Part shown: one piece after another, positions 43,161 to 55,289 of the stretch | How positions within the stretch are numbered: position 1 is the first letter of the stretch | How the letters are laid out: every line of letters begins with the position of its first letter | Origin: Paralithodes platypus | Taxonomy: Eukaryota > Arthropoda > Malacostraca > Decapoda > Lithodidae | Direction of reading: 5' to 3' | Assembly (NCBI GenBank): GCA_032716605.1 | Contig: CM064580.1 | Location: 31,289,684-31,353,683 of the forward strand | DNA: 64,000 bases | Notes under the pieces: generated by a model | Told to the model about the DNA's origin: nothing | The model's database searches: none | What the model saw: the letters and a program-made list of their open reading frames with translations, nothing else | Position numbers and translations under genes: made by a program

Positions 43161-45358
43161 TTACAACTCTCTGAATAAATTGGTCTCTTTCAAGTAAGCC
43201 ATCAATTTGTCAACCATACCATCATCCCCATCACCCAAGATCGAGTCCAAAGTGATGGGGACATAATTCGCCATGCAGTACATCAAGAGAGGGCTATGCT
43301 CCTCCACAAATCTACTCAGGACAAAAGGATGTGGTTGATCGATAAAATCCCGCCAAAGGTGGTACATTGCGGCGGGAATACATTATGGTTCATATATAAG
43401 GTTTCACGTGTGCCAGAAAGGTAAAATTCATCCTCAGTCTCACAAGGATAACCTCCTCCCTCAGAGAGGGACAGGTAGCTGAGGGCCAAACCCCAAGGAT
43501 CGGTTTGACTGTATGTACAGCCAGGTCGGTCCACTGACTTTGCCACAGAAGAGTAATTGATTTCTTACCGAAAGAGAGACTTGACTGTAGATCCCAAGGG
43601 ATATCCCACGGCCCCTCAAGCTCTACCACCGACTTTGCAAGTTCGTCTTCCTGCTCATTGCCTCAAATACGACAATGACCAGGGACCCAAATCAGAAAGA
43701 AGGATTTACAACTTGATTGCAATTTTCTGATAATGCAGCCCTGGAATTCAGAAGAATCCGTCCTACATGAATCAATTGCCTGAAGGGCTGACTTGGATTC
43801 TGAAAAAATTACAATGCTTTCATGAGGAGAAGCTTCAGCAAAATCTATGGCATGGTCCATTGCAAAAAGTTCAGAAGTGAATATAGACGTATTGATCGGC
43901 AAACGGTACCTAAGGCGACATTCAGTCGACCAAACACTCGCACCCACACATTCATCCGTCTTAGCGCCATCGGTGTAGAGGGGGAAAGAAGCTAGGTGTC
44001 TAATGAGGACCAATCGAAAAAGCTGGCGAGTTTCCACCTCCGGTGCCTGACGTTTGGGAGAAGGGAGCCCCTGGGTGTCAACAGAAGAATTGGACTTCTA
44101 ATAAGGCACTATCTTTAATACAACCAGATGGTCAACATTAGAGAAGTCATAGCCTAGCTTGTGCTTTAGGAAGTGAAGCCGCACAGCCACCGACTTGAGG
44201 GCCCCATGCAGCACATGCAGGAGGATCCCATAAGCCGGATGACCAAGCAAACGTTTACTGTGTAAAGCAATGCCGAATGAGAGGAACATGTGGTCACGGA
44301 AAAAAAAGGCGGAGGAGCGGCACATTAGCTTCCACTTCCATACGCTCCACACGAGTACACCAAAGGGCTCCAAGACACAGTCACAAGCATACATTCTGAA
44401 AGACAACCGGACGCTGAGGGAAGAGGGACTTATACACCATCAGTAAAGACGTATTGTCAGCTCCCCAATAAAGGCCAGAAAGGTATATATCCCATGCAGT
44501 ACCAGTGACTTCCCTTTAATTATATTCTGGTAACAATTTGAAGATTTGATGTAGCTTAGGAAGGACGTCATCCAAATATATGGCTACAGACTATCTCAAA
44601 TAATCCATTTTAGCTGCCATATATCCTTCCTAAGCTTCATAAAATAGTCTAAATACAGCTGAAATAAGAACAATAATATGTCGCTGGTACTGTACGGACT
44701 AAGGACATTTAACCGTTTACTGCAAGAATTAATCAAATAAGTGACATGAGATTTCCAATTGAGCCTGTGATCAAAGTGGAGACCCAAGAACTTGACTGAA
44801 TTTATTAACTGTATCGGCTCATTATTCAAAATTATATTTAAATTAGGTACGTTATGTCTATGAGTACAAAGTACACTGACACTTAGCAATGGAAAACTTA
44901 AAGCCCAACCGGGCCTGAAGATGGACAGAATTAAGAGCCACTTAAATCCGCCAAAGTGAAAATTGCACGTTGGGAGAAGAATGCCACAACGCATAATCAT
45001 CAGCGTATAGTGAATATTTAAGGTTCTGGGGGATAGGAGGAGAACTCATCATATATAATATATAATATCATATATAAGTAAACAAAATAACGAAGGGCTA
45101 AGCACACTGCCTTGAGGCACCCCATTCTCCTGGACATAAACGTCCGATGTTACGAGAAGTGGCAACCTGACATCAAAATATCGGTAAAAAATGAAGTTTC
45201 AAATAAAAATGGGCAAATTAGCTCTGAAACCGGAAGCATAGAGTTTCATAAGTATTCCGTGTCACCAGGTCATATCGTAAGCTTTATGAATATCTAAAAA
45301 AATACCTATCATGAATTTATTTTTGGCAATGTCTCAGCGATAAATGCTCCAATTTCAT
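43161..45358 (-). pseudogene. Family G ORF2, 3' half: RT palm, RNase H and tail
   Basis: Going down the minus strand from 45358: GAFIAETLPK, then FLDIHKAYDMTW (RT motif A), NGVPQGSVLSPSLF, YSLYADDYALWHSS (catalytic YADD at about 45010) and INSVKFLGLHFDHRLNWKSH. RNase H follows at about 43670-43990, with PLYTDGAKTDECVGASVW (Asp), FTSELFAMDHAIDFA (Glu), IVIFSESKSALQAI (Asp replaced by Glu) and FLIWVPGHCRI (His). The tail has EEVILVRLR and ends VDKLMAYLKETNLFREL with a stop at 43163-43161. Many stops and frame changes make it a dead copy. The D-to-E change in RNase H is a visible oddity. Confidence 0.8.
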
Positions 45359-45438
45359 GATTTTTTTTTTTTTTTTTTTTTTAAGAGACAATGAACGGAG
45401 GAAGGAAAAACACAGATAAAACAAAAAGGTCCATGTGC

Positions 45439-46597
45439 CTAAAAGCATCCTCCATTCATAAAATGTTTGTAACAACTGGATTTAAACTGTCGTAGATTGT
45501 AAGTTTGTGGAAAGCAACTCGAGGAAAGTGAATTCCAAAGAGTAGTAGTTCTGGGGATAAAGGAATTTTGATAAGCAGAAGTTCTGCATTGTGGAGGAGA
45601 AAGTGTAAATTCATGGGCGCTCTCAACTGCCCTAGTTCTACGGGGAAAGATTGGAGAGGCGGCACAAATGAAGCAAGTTCTTCGGAACAATTGCTGTGAA
45701 AATATCTGTAGAGTAATGCAAGGGATGCAACGTTTCTTCGTATGGATAATGTAGGAAGGTCCTGTGTGATTGCAGGGTTATTGATTAATCTAATAGCTTT
45801 ATTTTGAATTTTGTCCAACTGCCTCAATGCAACCACTCCACTTCCACTCCACAGAGGTGAACAGTAATCCATCTGAGAACGCACATGACTTTTATATATT
45901 TCGGCCAACTGCTCGTTAGTGAAGAATTCTCGAACTCTGTACAGGAGTCCCAGTTTTTTAGAGGCATTCTTAGCAATGCTTCTAACATAATGTGTCCAGC
46001 TCAAGTTAGTAGTTAATGTTACACCGAGAATGTCAATACCAGGGGAAGTGGGAATATTTACATCATTAATAAATATATGGGAGTCAGTGAGATTCTGTCG
46101 GTTAGAAAATTGAATGTACTTGGTTTTCTGTGCATTAAAAGAAACTAGATTCTTTTGTCCTCATTCATTAATTCTAGAAAGGTCCTGGTTCAGAGAAATT
46201 GCAGTGTTTATTTTGAATTTATAATATCGGGTTGGGTGAAAGAATTGGTAAATGTGAAGGAACTGTGGAGTGTTGAGTCATTGCGTAGGAATGTATTGGA
46301 TTATGAGTGGTAGATATGAGATCATTGATATGAATGAGGAACAGAGTTGGGGCCAAAACTGATCTCTGGGGAACACCAGCATTTATTGAGTGAAATTGAG
46401 AATAAAGGCCATCTACCATTACACATATTTTTCTGTTATGAAGATAAGAAGAAATTAATGGAACTAATGATGCAAGGCCGTAGTGTGACATCTTCGACAA
46501 TAAGGATTGATGCCAGACTCTATCAAGTGCCTTTGATATATCCAGTGCTATTGTATGTGTTTCACCATGTTGGTCTGTAGCTTGGTTGATTTGATGC
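45439..46597 (-). pseudogene. Family B ORF2, C-terminal part (copy 2)
   Basis: Collinear with copy 1 from SKMSHYGLASLVPLIS to the end. It keeps NAGVPQRSVLAPTLF (Gly of PQGS changed to Arg), then a frameshift in the YADD region (HSYAMTQ), another near 46210, and finally the LPTLSIRRNVASLALLYRY tail to about 45456. Catalytic YADD is destroyed by the one-base loss near 46281, so it is inactive. Confidence 0.85.
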
Positions 46598-48496
46598 TGT
46601 TATGACCGGGGCTACGAATAAAACAAGGGCACTTAATGATTGGACTAGTAATATGGCACTATGCAACAATGGTACGCTAGATCCAAACCCTCGAACTTAT
46701 ATGCCGGCGAACAAAAACACCTATACCCTCCAAAGTTAATCTGCGATAACGGGGTATCCTTAACTGGGCATAAATGTACTCTACTTCAGGCTAACCCCCA
46801 CTGGTATAGCCTGATAACAAACAAGATGCAAGTTACGTTAAAATGCATAAAAGGGAAGCTATGGAAAGATCAATTAAATCACTGCAAGATGTAATACAAT
46901 AAAAATATGCTTCAATACAGTACTCTAAACAACAATAAACTCTTCACTCCGATCTGAAAGAAAGTGAAGTATAGTCCTACAGCATAGACCTGGAAACTTC
47001 TGAAGAAAGTCTGATGCTTATAAGATGCTCGTATCTTATTCCCGTGTCAGTTAACATTATATGTCCTATCTTTTAGTGTATTTAGTCTACAAGGCAGGAG
47101 GCAGGACACCGTACGTGTAGACTGAATACACTAAAAGATAGGACATATAATGTTAACTGACACGGGAATACTATAAATGCGCAACGGCATTAATGCTCGA
47201 CACTAAAAGAAGTACTTCCTCATCAACGAAACAGTCTGCTATGGTTGTGCAACTCAACAACTACCTAGACTAATAAATACTGTGAATAATAATGCATACA
47301 TATAAAAAAAGCTCATGTCCTAACTAGTGTCTTCTCGGCGAATAAAATCTAGCTGGGATATCAAGGCTAGGAAACCGTGGCTGAGCAAGGCGGGCTCATA
47401 GCCTAGCGTCGTCCTTAAGGCATTATGATTATAGTTACGTTAATGACGGGGATGCTCTCTTGGTAGATCCAGATCTCAAGTATCTGGTTCTACCCTGGCG
47501 ATCCCTCTAAAGTCAAGCAAAGAGGCAGCACTGTGTTATAAGGTAGTAGGCTAATGCCCTCTTACACCACGATGCTGCACTCGCAAAAGGCACAACCAAA
47601 AGGACAACCTAGGCTACCACAGAAACCGTCGAAGTCGTGTAGGTATAGGCAAACCATACACACATCGGTGACAACGACAACAGAAGCCTTATCCCAGTCT
47701 AGCATTAAATAACCCAGCAGAGCACTACTGATAATGAGGGACACACACAAAGAGTCATCAAACCTCCATAAACTAAGGACACTGAGGGAGACACACACAG
47801 AGTCATCCAACCTCCATAGACTAAGAACCCTTATAGCCTATTCTAATACATGGAAATATATATGAGAGCGACGCACACAATACGATGGGCTGATATGAAA
47901 TCGTGTACAGAACCCAAAGGGAGTGCTGTGACGTTAAAAGATTAGAGGAATGAAAGAAGGAAGATGAGTGAGAGAGACGGTATCAAAATGATGGAGATAT
48001 GGGGGACAGTTGTAAAAAGGATGTTAGTCATGTGTGTCCCTAGCCTGCTCTGAGGAGGGTAGCTCCTCGGGACCCTCAGGATCCCACAAAGTCATGGTGG
48101 TCGGCCAATCACAGGCCGATACGTCACAAGGCAGCAGGCCCCTAGGACGCGCCAAGAACCCGCCAGCCAATCAAGGGCGCGGGAAAAGCGCGCGAGCGGG
48201 AAACTCCTCCGAGCGAGGGAGGCAACATGCATACGCACACACATATTACCACCCCGCTCTCGTCTCGCTCTCTCTCTCCTAAACTCACTCCACAATGCAT
48301 CTTATATTCTACTAATGATACAAAATACTTCCCGTTGTCACAGACGAAAATAAAGACCACCACTGGACTGTCTGTAACAATGCAAGTACTATGAAAGAAA
48401 GAACAACATTCTCTGATAACTGTAGCCCATTTCACTGCCCTGGCGAGCGCTAGTGGCTAACGGGAGGCGATTCTGCCAACGCTGGTAGGCGTCACA
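46598..48496. mobile_element. Solo LTR, 1,899 bp, in family B copy 2
   Basis: Starts TGTTATGACCGGGGC, ends GGTAGGCGTCACA (TG...CA) and is flanked by ATGC at 46594-46597 and 48497-48500. The uninterrupted family B sequence at 9865-9880 gives the empty site directly (TTGATGCGTAAGAAGG). A 4 base duplication and TG/CA ends fit an LTR retrotransposon, Gypsy or BEL type. No gag/pol remains, so it is a solo LTR formed by LTR-LTR recombination. It contains a 54 bp hairpin (47037-47170) and an imperfect tandem duplication of about 45 bases (ACACACA(A/C)AGAGTCATC(A/C)AACCTCCATA, about 47732-47825). Confidence 0.85.
47037..47170. repeat. 54 bp near-perfect inverted repeat inside the solo LTR
   Basis: Arms 47037-47090 and 47117-47170 are reverse complements with one T/C mismatch (TTTAGTCTAC versus TTCAGTCTAC), separated by a 26 base GC-rich loop. 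Too long and perfect for chance. It could be a nested miniature element or a structured LTR RNA. Confidence 0.9.
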
Positions 48497-48500
48497 ATGC

Positions 48501-50280
48501 GTAAGAAGGCAAAGAATGTCTGCAGTTGATCAACATCGTCTAAAACCATATTGCCTATCGCTGATTAATTTATTATTCTCAAGATGCTTCATTATGTGAT
48601 TATTTAATATAATTTCAAAGACTTTACCAAGAGTGGAAGTTATAGCTATTGGTCTGTAGTGTGATGGATCTGAAGAGGCACCTTTTTTAGGAACTGGATG
48701 GATGTTTGCTTCTTTCCAGGATACTGGGAAGCATGAGGTATGAGTACACAGACGGAAATTGTTTGCCAATACAGGAGCGAGCACCAAGGTGCAATTTGTA
48801 AGTACTATTGGAGGAATTTCATCAGGACCAGGAGCTTTATATACTGAGAGATTCTGCAAAATAGTTTTGACATGTCTGGTGTGGATCTTAAGTGAGGGAA
48901 TTTCAGGCGAATTAAAATTAAGTACAGGGACATCTTGATTTATTTCATCTAAGGTTGAGTTGGTGGAAAAAATATCCGCAAGAAGGTTAGCTTTACCTCG
49001 TGGATCACTTACAAGATTGCCAGTCGGAGATTTTAATGGTGGAATGGATGAAGCAGTAGTGAAGTTGGATATGAATGAGTTAAGAGTAGACCAACATATT
49101 TTGTTATCATTTGGATTATTTAGAAGTTTATTTGCCTGCTTGTGGAGAAAGTTTGATTTAGTTAGATTTAATACAGTTTTGGCATGATTTCTGATGTTTC
49201 AAAAGTAATTAAAGGCTTCATGTCTTTTTGATCTTGTGTATGCATTGTAGGCTATTGCTTTTTGTTCAGTTACTCTAGCACAATTATGGTCGAACCATTT
49301 AGGTGAATTAGATCGTTTACTGTACTTTTGATGAGGAATAAAAGTTTCCATTCCATTGTTTATAAAATCTTGTATGTGGCTCAAGGTGGAGTGTGCATCA
49401 TTAGAAAATAAAGAGGTCCAGGGAATATCAATAAAGAAATCTTGAAGACCCTCCCAGTCTGCCCTATCGTAATGCCATTTAGTCACCAAAACAGGTTCAG
49501 AGTGGGAAGGTGTGGTAGGTGATAGACAGGTGGCCTGTATCAGACAGTGATCAGAAGGTCCAAGCGGGGACCTCACTGTAACATCATAATTTTCTGAATT
49601 GGTTGTTAAAAATAAGTCCAGTAGGTGGGAATTATGATCAGGATTGTCTGGTACATGAGTGGGTTGGTTGACTAGTTGAGTGAGATTAAATGAGTCTGCA
49701 AATAGCTCACATTCAAGACCAGCATCATCAGTCCTGGCTGAATGAGTGAGCCATTCAACATTATGGACAATAAAATCACCCAACACAGTGATTTCAGAAG
49801 AAGCATTTAAGTTGAGGACACTGAGTTGTGAGGTCAGAGAATCAAAAAGACTTTGCTCTGGAGGAGTATTTGGGGAACGGTAGATGCAACATATGTATTT
49901 AAATTTACCAGCCGAAAGTAATTTGTTTATAGAATAATCAAAATAGGGACAATTGAAACCAGTAACCTCCTCCAGGGCAATTTCAGATTTTGCGAAGCAA
50001 CATACACCTCCTTTAGGTCTGAAATTTTGGATCAGTTGATAACCTGGAAAATTAAATCTAGATGTGTCAGATGTGGATGTTACTTGAGTCTCTGTCAAAA
50101 AAAGGAGAGTAGGGGATTCTGCTTGAAGAAATTGGTGTACAGAATTGATGTTAGAGTGAAGTCCCCTTATATTGCTAAAGAAAAAGCTGCACCGACGAGC
50201 AGCTTTGGAACGTTGCAATGCTCTTGACACAGTCGCATGATGATGACCGGTAGGGCCCTGTGTCGATGACCCAACCCAAC
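48501..50280 (-). pseudogene. Family B ORF2, N-terminal endonuclease and RT start (copy 2)
   Basis: The minus-strand frame enters from the family G sequence, so the first ATG at 50329 is chimeric and not the native start. Endonuclease motifs are FFFSNIRGLHSNINS, LLFLTETQV, YRSPNTPPEQ, TVLGDFIVHNVEW (usual DFN changed to DFI) and PLGPSDHCLIQAT. A TGA at about 49200 (Arg in copy 1) interrupts it. RT then continues with APGPDEIPPIV and YRPIAITST, up to GFRRC and a second TGA near 48530 (Arg in copy 1). Supplies the part of family B missing from copy 1. Confidence 0.85.
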
Positions 50281-50284
50281 CCAA

Positions 50285-51350
50285 ATATTCATCTGTACCC
50301 GTGTTTACGGAAGCCACATTGCTGATCATTTAACAAATTCTTCGACTCTAAAACAAAGATAAATCTAACGTTAACTATCCATTCAAAGACCATTCATAGG
50401 CACTCCATCAATGCAATTGGACGAAACAGCTTGGGATCGGTAAGGCGTCCTAGGCTCTTCGGGATCGGTATGACATGCGCAAAGTGACGTGAGTTTGGAA
50501 ACGTTCGAGACGTCCAAATCTCATTGTACTATGCTAACAGCTTAGTCAAGTTGTCTGGACTAAGATGCTGAATCATACCATAGGTGATTTGCGAAGAACC
50601 CGGACTCAAACCTTTACATGACTTTAGAGCAAGGAGAAGTTCATTCATTGTAAACTCACAGTTGTAAACAGAGCTTACATCTTCTGTGGTAAAGTCAAAT
50701 TGATGTAGTTCGGCCTGCAGTGTATGATCTAAAAATTGGGGATCATAGTTGGCTGAATTGCTAACATCCACAAAATGCCTGGCGATTGTGTTGGCAACGT
50801 CCATGGAATCATCGATGACATTATCATTCACCCTGAGAGTGGTTATTGGTGAATGAGTATACTTGTTACTTAATACATTGATAGTGGACCAGACCTCTTT
50901 CAGTGGAGTGAATTGATTCACTGTGGAGACTTACGAACGCCAGGCACTACGCTTTGTGGATCGCATGACTCGCCTTGCCTTAGCCCTAGACTTCTTATAA
51001 CCAATAAAGTTGTCATCCAAGGGCTGTTTATAAAAAACCCTGTATCGCCTATTACGTTTAGTGAACACTTATCGGCAGTCTGGTAACCACCACAGAACTC
51101 TATGCTTCGTGTGGACTGTAGAGATTTTAGGAATAGCAGTCTCGGCTGCATGTAAAATCAAAGTCTGAACGTGTTACCTTGTCATTAATGTCACCTCCCG
51201 AAATATCGATGGTAACCATTCTAGAGAAGGCACCCAAGATTGCTTTCTTAAAGTTGAATTTAATTGGCGGCGGTGGAGGAGCTAAGTCGCATGAATAAGA
51301 AAGGCTGATCGGTAGGTGGTGCGTAACAAGGGAGGCCTACTCGGGGGCAA
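50285..51350 (-). pseudogene. Family G ORF2, 5' half: endonuclease end, linker, RT fingers
   Basis: From 51350 down the minus strand: THHLPISLSYSCDLAPPPPP (end of the endonuclease), FNFKKAILGAF, VLWWLPDCR, KARRVMRSTKRSAW, then TTLRVNDNVIDDSMDVANTI and ALKSCKGLSPGSSQITYGMI at about 50600. Next come YNEIWTS, AHVIPIPKS, FRPIALMECL and NDQQCGFRKH, ending at about 50290 where family B begins. Stops occur throughout. The motifs continue directly into 45358 once B is removed, which fixes the insertion boundary. Confidence 0.75.
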
Positions 51351-51890
51351 TCACGGGCGCTTTTGGACGAGGATCAAGAGGATTACCCCTCCCTCTGAGG
51401 GGGGAAGGGGAGGGAGAAGCAGCATTTATCCCACTTCCCCAGAAGGGGGAAGTGAGAAACAAACCATTGATGCCAGGAAAAGGGGAAGAAGGTAGGGAAG
51501 GGAAAATGAAAGTTTACCATACCCTCTCAATCCTCTGTCGGGGAGCCGCGTCCCTTTCAGTACAGGCCCAGAGTGATCAGTGGGGGGACATTCCAGAGGT
51601 TGGAAGGCAAGGATATGGCAATTAGATATGGGCAAAGACACCTACTGTGCCACCAAAATAAGGAAGGGAAGAAGGAACACAAATAATATTCATTAAAAAA
51701 AAAAAAAGGCACCCAGGCCAACCAAAATCCGAGAACACGTCCACCACGCTTAAAGCATATCAAGTCGCCAAGGATTTAAAAATAGTGTAACATTATATTT
51801 GTTCACAACTGTAGAATCGTCAATAGATAAAGGTGATACAATGTTCTTGATCAATTCTGACAACCTGGTGAAATATTTTGAAGCATTCCC
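51351..51890. other. No clear gene; purine-rich blocks
   Basis: Contains GAGGGGGGAAGGGGAGGGAG and an A run near 51692. It may be 5' remains of family G, but I see no endonuclease motifs. Nothing else supported. Confidence 0.35.
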
Positions 51891-51895
51891 TTTAA

Positions 51896-52214
51896 CCCCT
51901 ACTGTAACATAGGGTACTAGCATAAATGTACCTCGCAGTCCCAAGCAATGTGGCCAAAATGGCTTCAGAGGCAAGGTATAACCTCCCACCTCTAAAGATG
52001 GAGGAATACTGCCTCTCCCAGCATTTGGGGGCTTGGATATAAGCTGACCAGTGTTGCCAAGATCTTAGAGCAGTGCTCAAACGTTGTGGTACCAGATACT
52101 GCCTGATACTGGCAGTTACAAGGATTGTATATTACTGATGGCTGGCAGCCGTCGCTGGGACTGGGGAGTGATTTATCTACTGACGGCTCTCTGCCGTTGC
52201 TGGTACTGAACGAG
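51896..52214. mobile_element. TTAA MITE family D, copy 2
   Basis: 319 bases between TTAA 51892-51895 and TTAA 52215-52218, matching 7975-8285. Left end CCCCTACTGTAACATAGG, right end GGTACTGAACGAG. Non-coding. Confidence 0.7.
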
Positions 52215-52289
52215 TTAAAATGCCAGAAACGCAATCTCTTATACAGGCTGACTTGGGGGTCAAAGCTTCAGCCTCTCCTTTTTAAGGAG

Positions 52290-52370
52290 AGGTTTAGTTT
52301 TTCTGGACCCCTTTCTTCCTCATGTTTAGCCCCATTAGTTTCGAGATTTTAAGAAGTTCGATCCATTAGT
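52290..52370 (+). repeat. Interspersed repeat R1, partial copy
   Basis: TTTTCTGGACCCCTTTCTTCCTCATGTTTAGCCCCATTAGTTT matches 2234-2280 closely, then diverges. Only the left fifth of the repeat is present. Confidence 0.65.
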
Positions 52371-54935
52371 AACGAGAATGAAATAGCATGAGAGGTAAGT
52401 CAGCAATAAGAGTGATACCTAAGAGTTGCCAAATAGCCTTATCAGAGGCCTTGTTATCACACTTGCGTTGTTACCCCAGCAAACACGATAGGCCTCCAGG
52501 AGTTGTCTGTGTAGGAAACGCAATAGGCCTCACGGAATCGAGCCCATGAAAATATACACAAAAAACGCCTCACAGGCACATATATGGTAGCAATATGTGA
52601 CTAGGTAGTATAATCACACTCTAGTACCTCCTTCCTCTCCCCTACATGAGTTCCCCCCCCTCCCCCTTCACTCTTCTTCCCCCTATTTCTCCCCCCATTT
52701 CCCCCTCCTCAATTATTGGCTATGTTTCCTTCTATTTTTGCCATTCCTACCTTTCCCTGTTCGAAATAGGATGAGTCATGGTCTCTCACACTCCCTCGTC
52801 ACCTGCACATGCGTGGATGAGAGCTGGAAGATTCCGTTTGCCTCGAGCAGGTCCAGGAAGCACACCTATGTTGCACTCTCTCCCTCACCTCCTTCCACCA
52901 TCTCCCGCCACACATATAAGTTTTTCACTAGATATTTTCTGTTAACACCTGTTCATATGTTCATGATATAGGTAAAATATAAGCACATGGAGCAAAAATA
53001 ATGATTTATTTGATAAATATAACAAATTCTGTCAGAATCTATTTTTGTTTCCGCATACGCAGGCTTTTAGAAAACATCAATGGCACGCTTCTCGGGTTAA
53101 ATGTTGTTGTTGGTGTCAACTTCACGCCGAGTCCCTACGATGGATGTCGTTAGTGTCAATATGTATGTCATCGACTTAGCTATATGAATTGGTTAAACGT
53201 AAGTTTTGAGCTTGAAATGCAAACACAAGAGTTTGGAGTTCCAATTAACCAAAGTAGCGTGAAAGTATGGTACCATCTACCATTTCCCCAGGTGAAGGTA
53301 TGGCCATTTGGGCGATTATTCCAAATCACAAAATAAAATAACATGAGTGTGTAGGAAATGCGTGCATGCATCCAACCATATACAGGGCATATATTGATAC
53401 AAATAAATGTTTTGGAGGGTGGGTCTGTAATTGTAGTTGTAGTCTGTAGTTGTTGCGCGAATGGTATCACGCGGCGATTTTGCTACCGCCAATGACGTGC
53501 GTATAGCGGGTGGTACCAAGGGGAGGGAAGGGAGGGTTGGTAATGAATATTGCGTGTATATCGCTTTTCCAGCACTTTCATGCTTTCTAATGTGCATGTA
53601 TGTTTATAGGCAACCCATCTGAATATTATATAGCAATAAATAAGTTGCACATAGACAATATATGCGATAAATAGACAAAAATAATGGGGGGCATGAGGGA
53701 GAGAGAAAGAGGAAGTGATCATGTGATCGCACCCAAGGGGGAAGCAGGAGGTATGAGCTATAGAAGGGATCCTGATATATGAGAGACATTGCTTTATATC
53801 GCACATATTGATCACTTTCATGCTTTATTTATTCATGCAGATGTAGCAGGAGACCTATGTGAAGAGTGAACACCAATAACAAGGACATAAACAGTAAATA
53901 AGATGGAACTAATGGGGATACGATACGAGAGACAGAGAGAGGGGGAGAGAGATATCGTGTTGTGAGACTAGAACTGTGTCACATTCCAATGACGCGATCA
54001 TTTTGGCCTTATAGAGTCGTGACATAGGGAAAGGGAAATGGTAGAGGGTGGTTGATTATGGTGGCAGTGCTGGGTGGTAGGTAATAACATGGCTGGTGGT
54101 AGTGGTGTCATGAAACGCCACCGATCTTTTAGTATGTGCACCCCTATTGCACGTGCATTACATGCCTTCTTTGTTGCAGAAGAACATCTGCGAGTAAAAA
54201 GTGGAGGTAAGAGAGCTTTCTGGTAGCCACTCTCGGTCTCCCACGGCCGCTGTCATATTAACGTGACACGCGGGAGAGGAACGTGAGGGCTCGATGATAA
54301 CTGACTGTGTGGGAGCGACCAGAGAGTGTATTGTGGTGATGTCGAGGGCTGTCATATAGGCCTAGTCACACACCAATTTGTAGCCGCCTGGCTCAATATA
54401 CGCGGTTTTTGTATGCATTTGAAATCATGGCTCTCGAGAGGATGGTCGCTGTCCACCAGTAAAGCCTCCAGCGAGGACGCTCGCCATTTTTAGGCTAAGA
54501 TAAATATCGTATATATATTGGTAAATTATGTTGGGTGACGAAAATATATTGCTGGCAAGTAACACCCATTCATTTCACGGAGGTAAGGCTGATGTTGATT
54601 CTAGGTGTTCTGTTTTACTTGCATATCACCTGAAAGAGGGATTAATACAATAGAAGGCGAAGAGGAAGTAGAGGAAGACAACTGAGAGAAGAAGAGAGAA
54701 GAAGAACTGGAAAAAGGGTTGGAAAAGGAGATGGATGATAAAACAGGGAAAGAAGTGAGGTAAGAGATAGCGGAGAGGAGTACAAAGGAAATCAAGCAAT
54801 AACAGGTCTTGCAACCCCTCGAAATTTCTTGCTCTCTAAGTTACTGCTGATTTAAGTGCTCAATAGTTTCTCAGAGAGGATATGATAAAGGGTGAATTCA
54901 ATTATGTTAATATAATAATAATACAGTACTAAGAA
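52371..54935. other. No gene seen
   Basis: About 2.5 kb of spacer with a C-rich patch (52640-52710) and purine-rich patches (53930-53960, 54650-54790). ORFs here are short, low complexity and lack motifs. Confidence 0.5.
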
Positions 54936-54939
54936 AATA

Positions 54940-55270
54940 ATGCATTCATTTACAAATGCAGTCATCCGTGTGCTTTGGGCAAGGTGCTTGTCTATGCGAA
55001 CTTTAAAAGAATCAACGGTGTTGCAGTCTATAGCATCTCGGGGAAGCCCATTCCACAGATTGACAACTAGATTAAAGAAGAAGTTCTTAGATTCATCGGA
55101 GTTAAATGATTTACCAATGATTTTTTAGCCATTTCCCATTATGTAATTTGACTGGTCGATTGTAAAATACATACTGCAGTTCAAATTGTCGATGCCTTTG
55201 ATGTCCTTGAAAACTTGAATTAAGTCACCTCTTAATCTCCGCTGTGTTAGGGGAAAGAGATTCAATTCCT
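54940..55270 (-). pseudogene. 3' fragment of the CR1-like family D
   Basis: The minus strand reads LNLFPLTQRRLRGDLIQVFK, then KGIDNLNC, then NFFFNLVVNLWNGLPRDAID and a C-terminal stretch ending near 54940. It matches the final about 105 codons of the ORF2 at 36742-39618 with scattered differences and a stop. 5'-truncated dead copy. Confidence 0.8.
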
Positions 55271-55289
55271 AAAGATATGGTCATATGGT

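Larger units (their letters stand above)
45359..50280 (-). mobile_element. Family B retrotransposon copy 2 (interrupted by a solo LTR)
   Basis: Poly(T) at 45361-45382 marks the 3' end. The 5' edge lies at about 50280, where the family G RT frame resumes (QQCGFRKH just right of it). Flanking CCAATTTCAT (45349-45358) and CCAAATATTCAT (50281-50292) look like a diverged target-site duplication. Removing B and its LTR rejoins the G frame. The copy is cut at 46597/48497 by the LTR. Confidence 0.85.
42695..51350 (-). mobile_element. Family G I-like retrotransposon with RNase H, split by family B
   Basis: The minus-strand element runs 51350-50281 and then 45358-42695, with family B copy 2 inserted between. 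A T-rich stretch on plus at 42695-42722 marks the 3' poly(A). It carries an endonuclease remnant, RT and RNase H in that order, a layout found in the I/R1-type group of non-LTR elements. Confidence 0.75.

Noticed and set aside
53180..53821. Several overlapping 65-110 codon frames considered as small genes
   Set aside because: No motifs, no start context and composition like the flanking AT-rich DNA.
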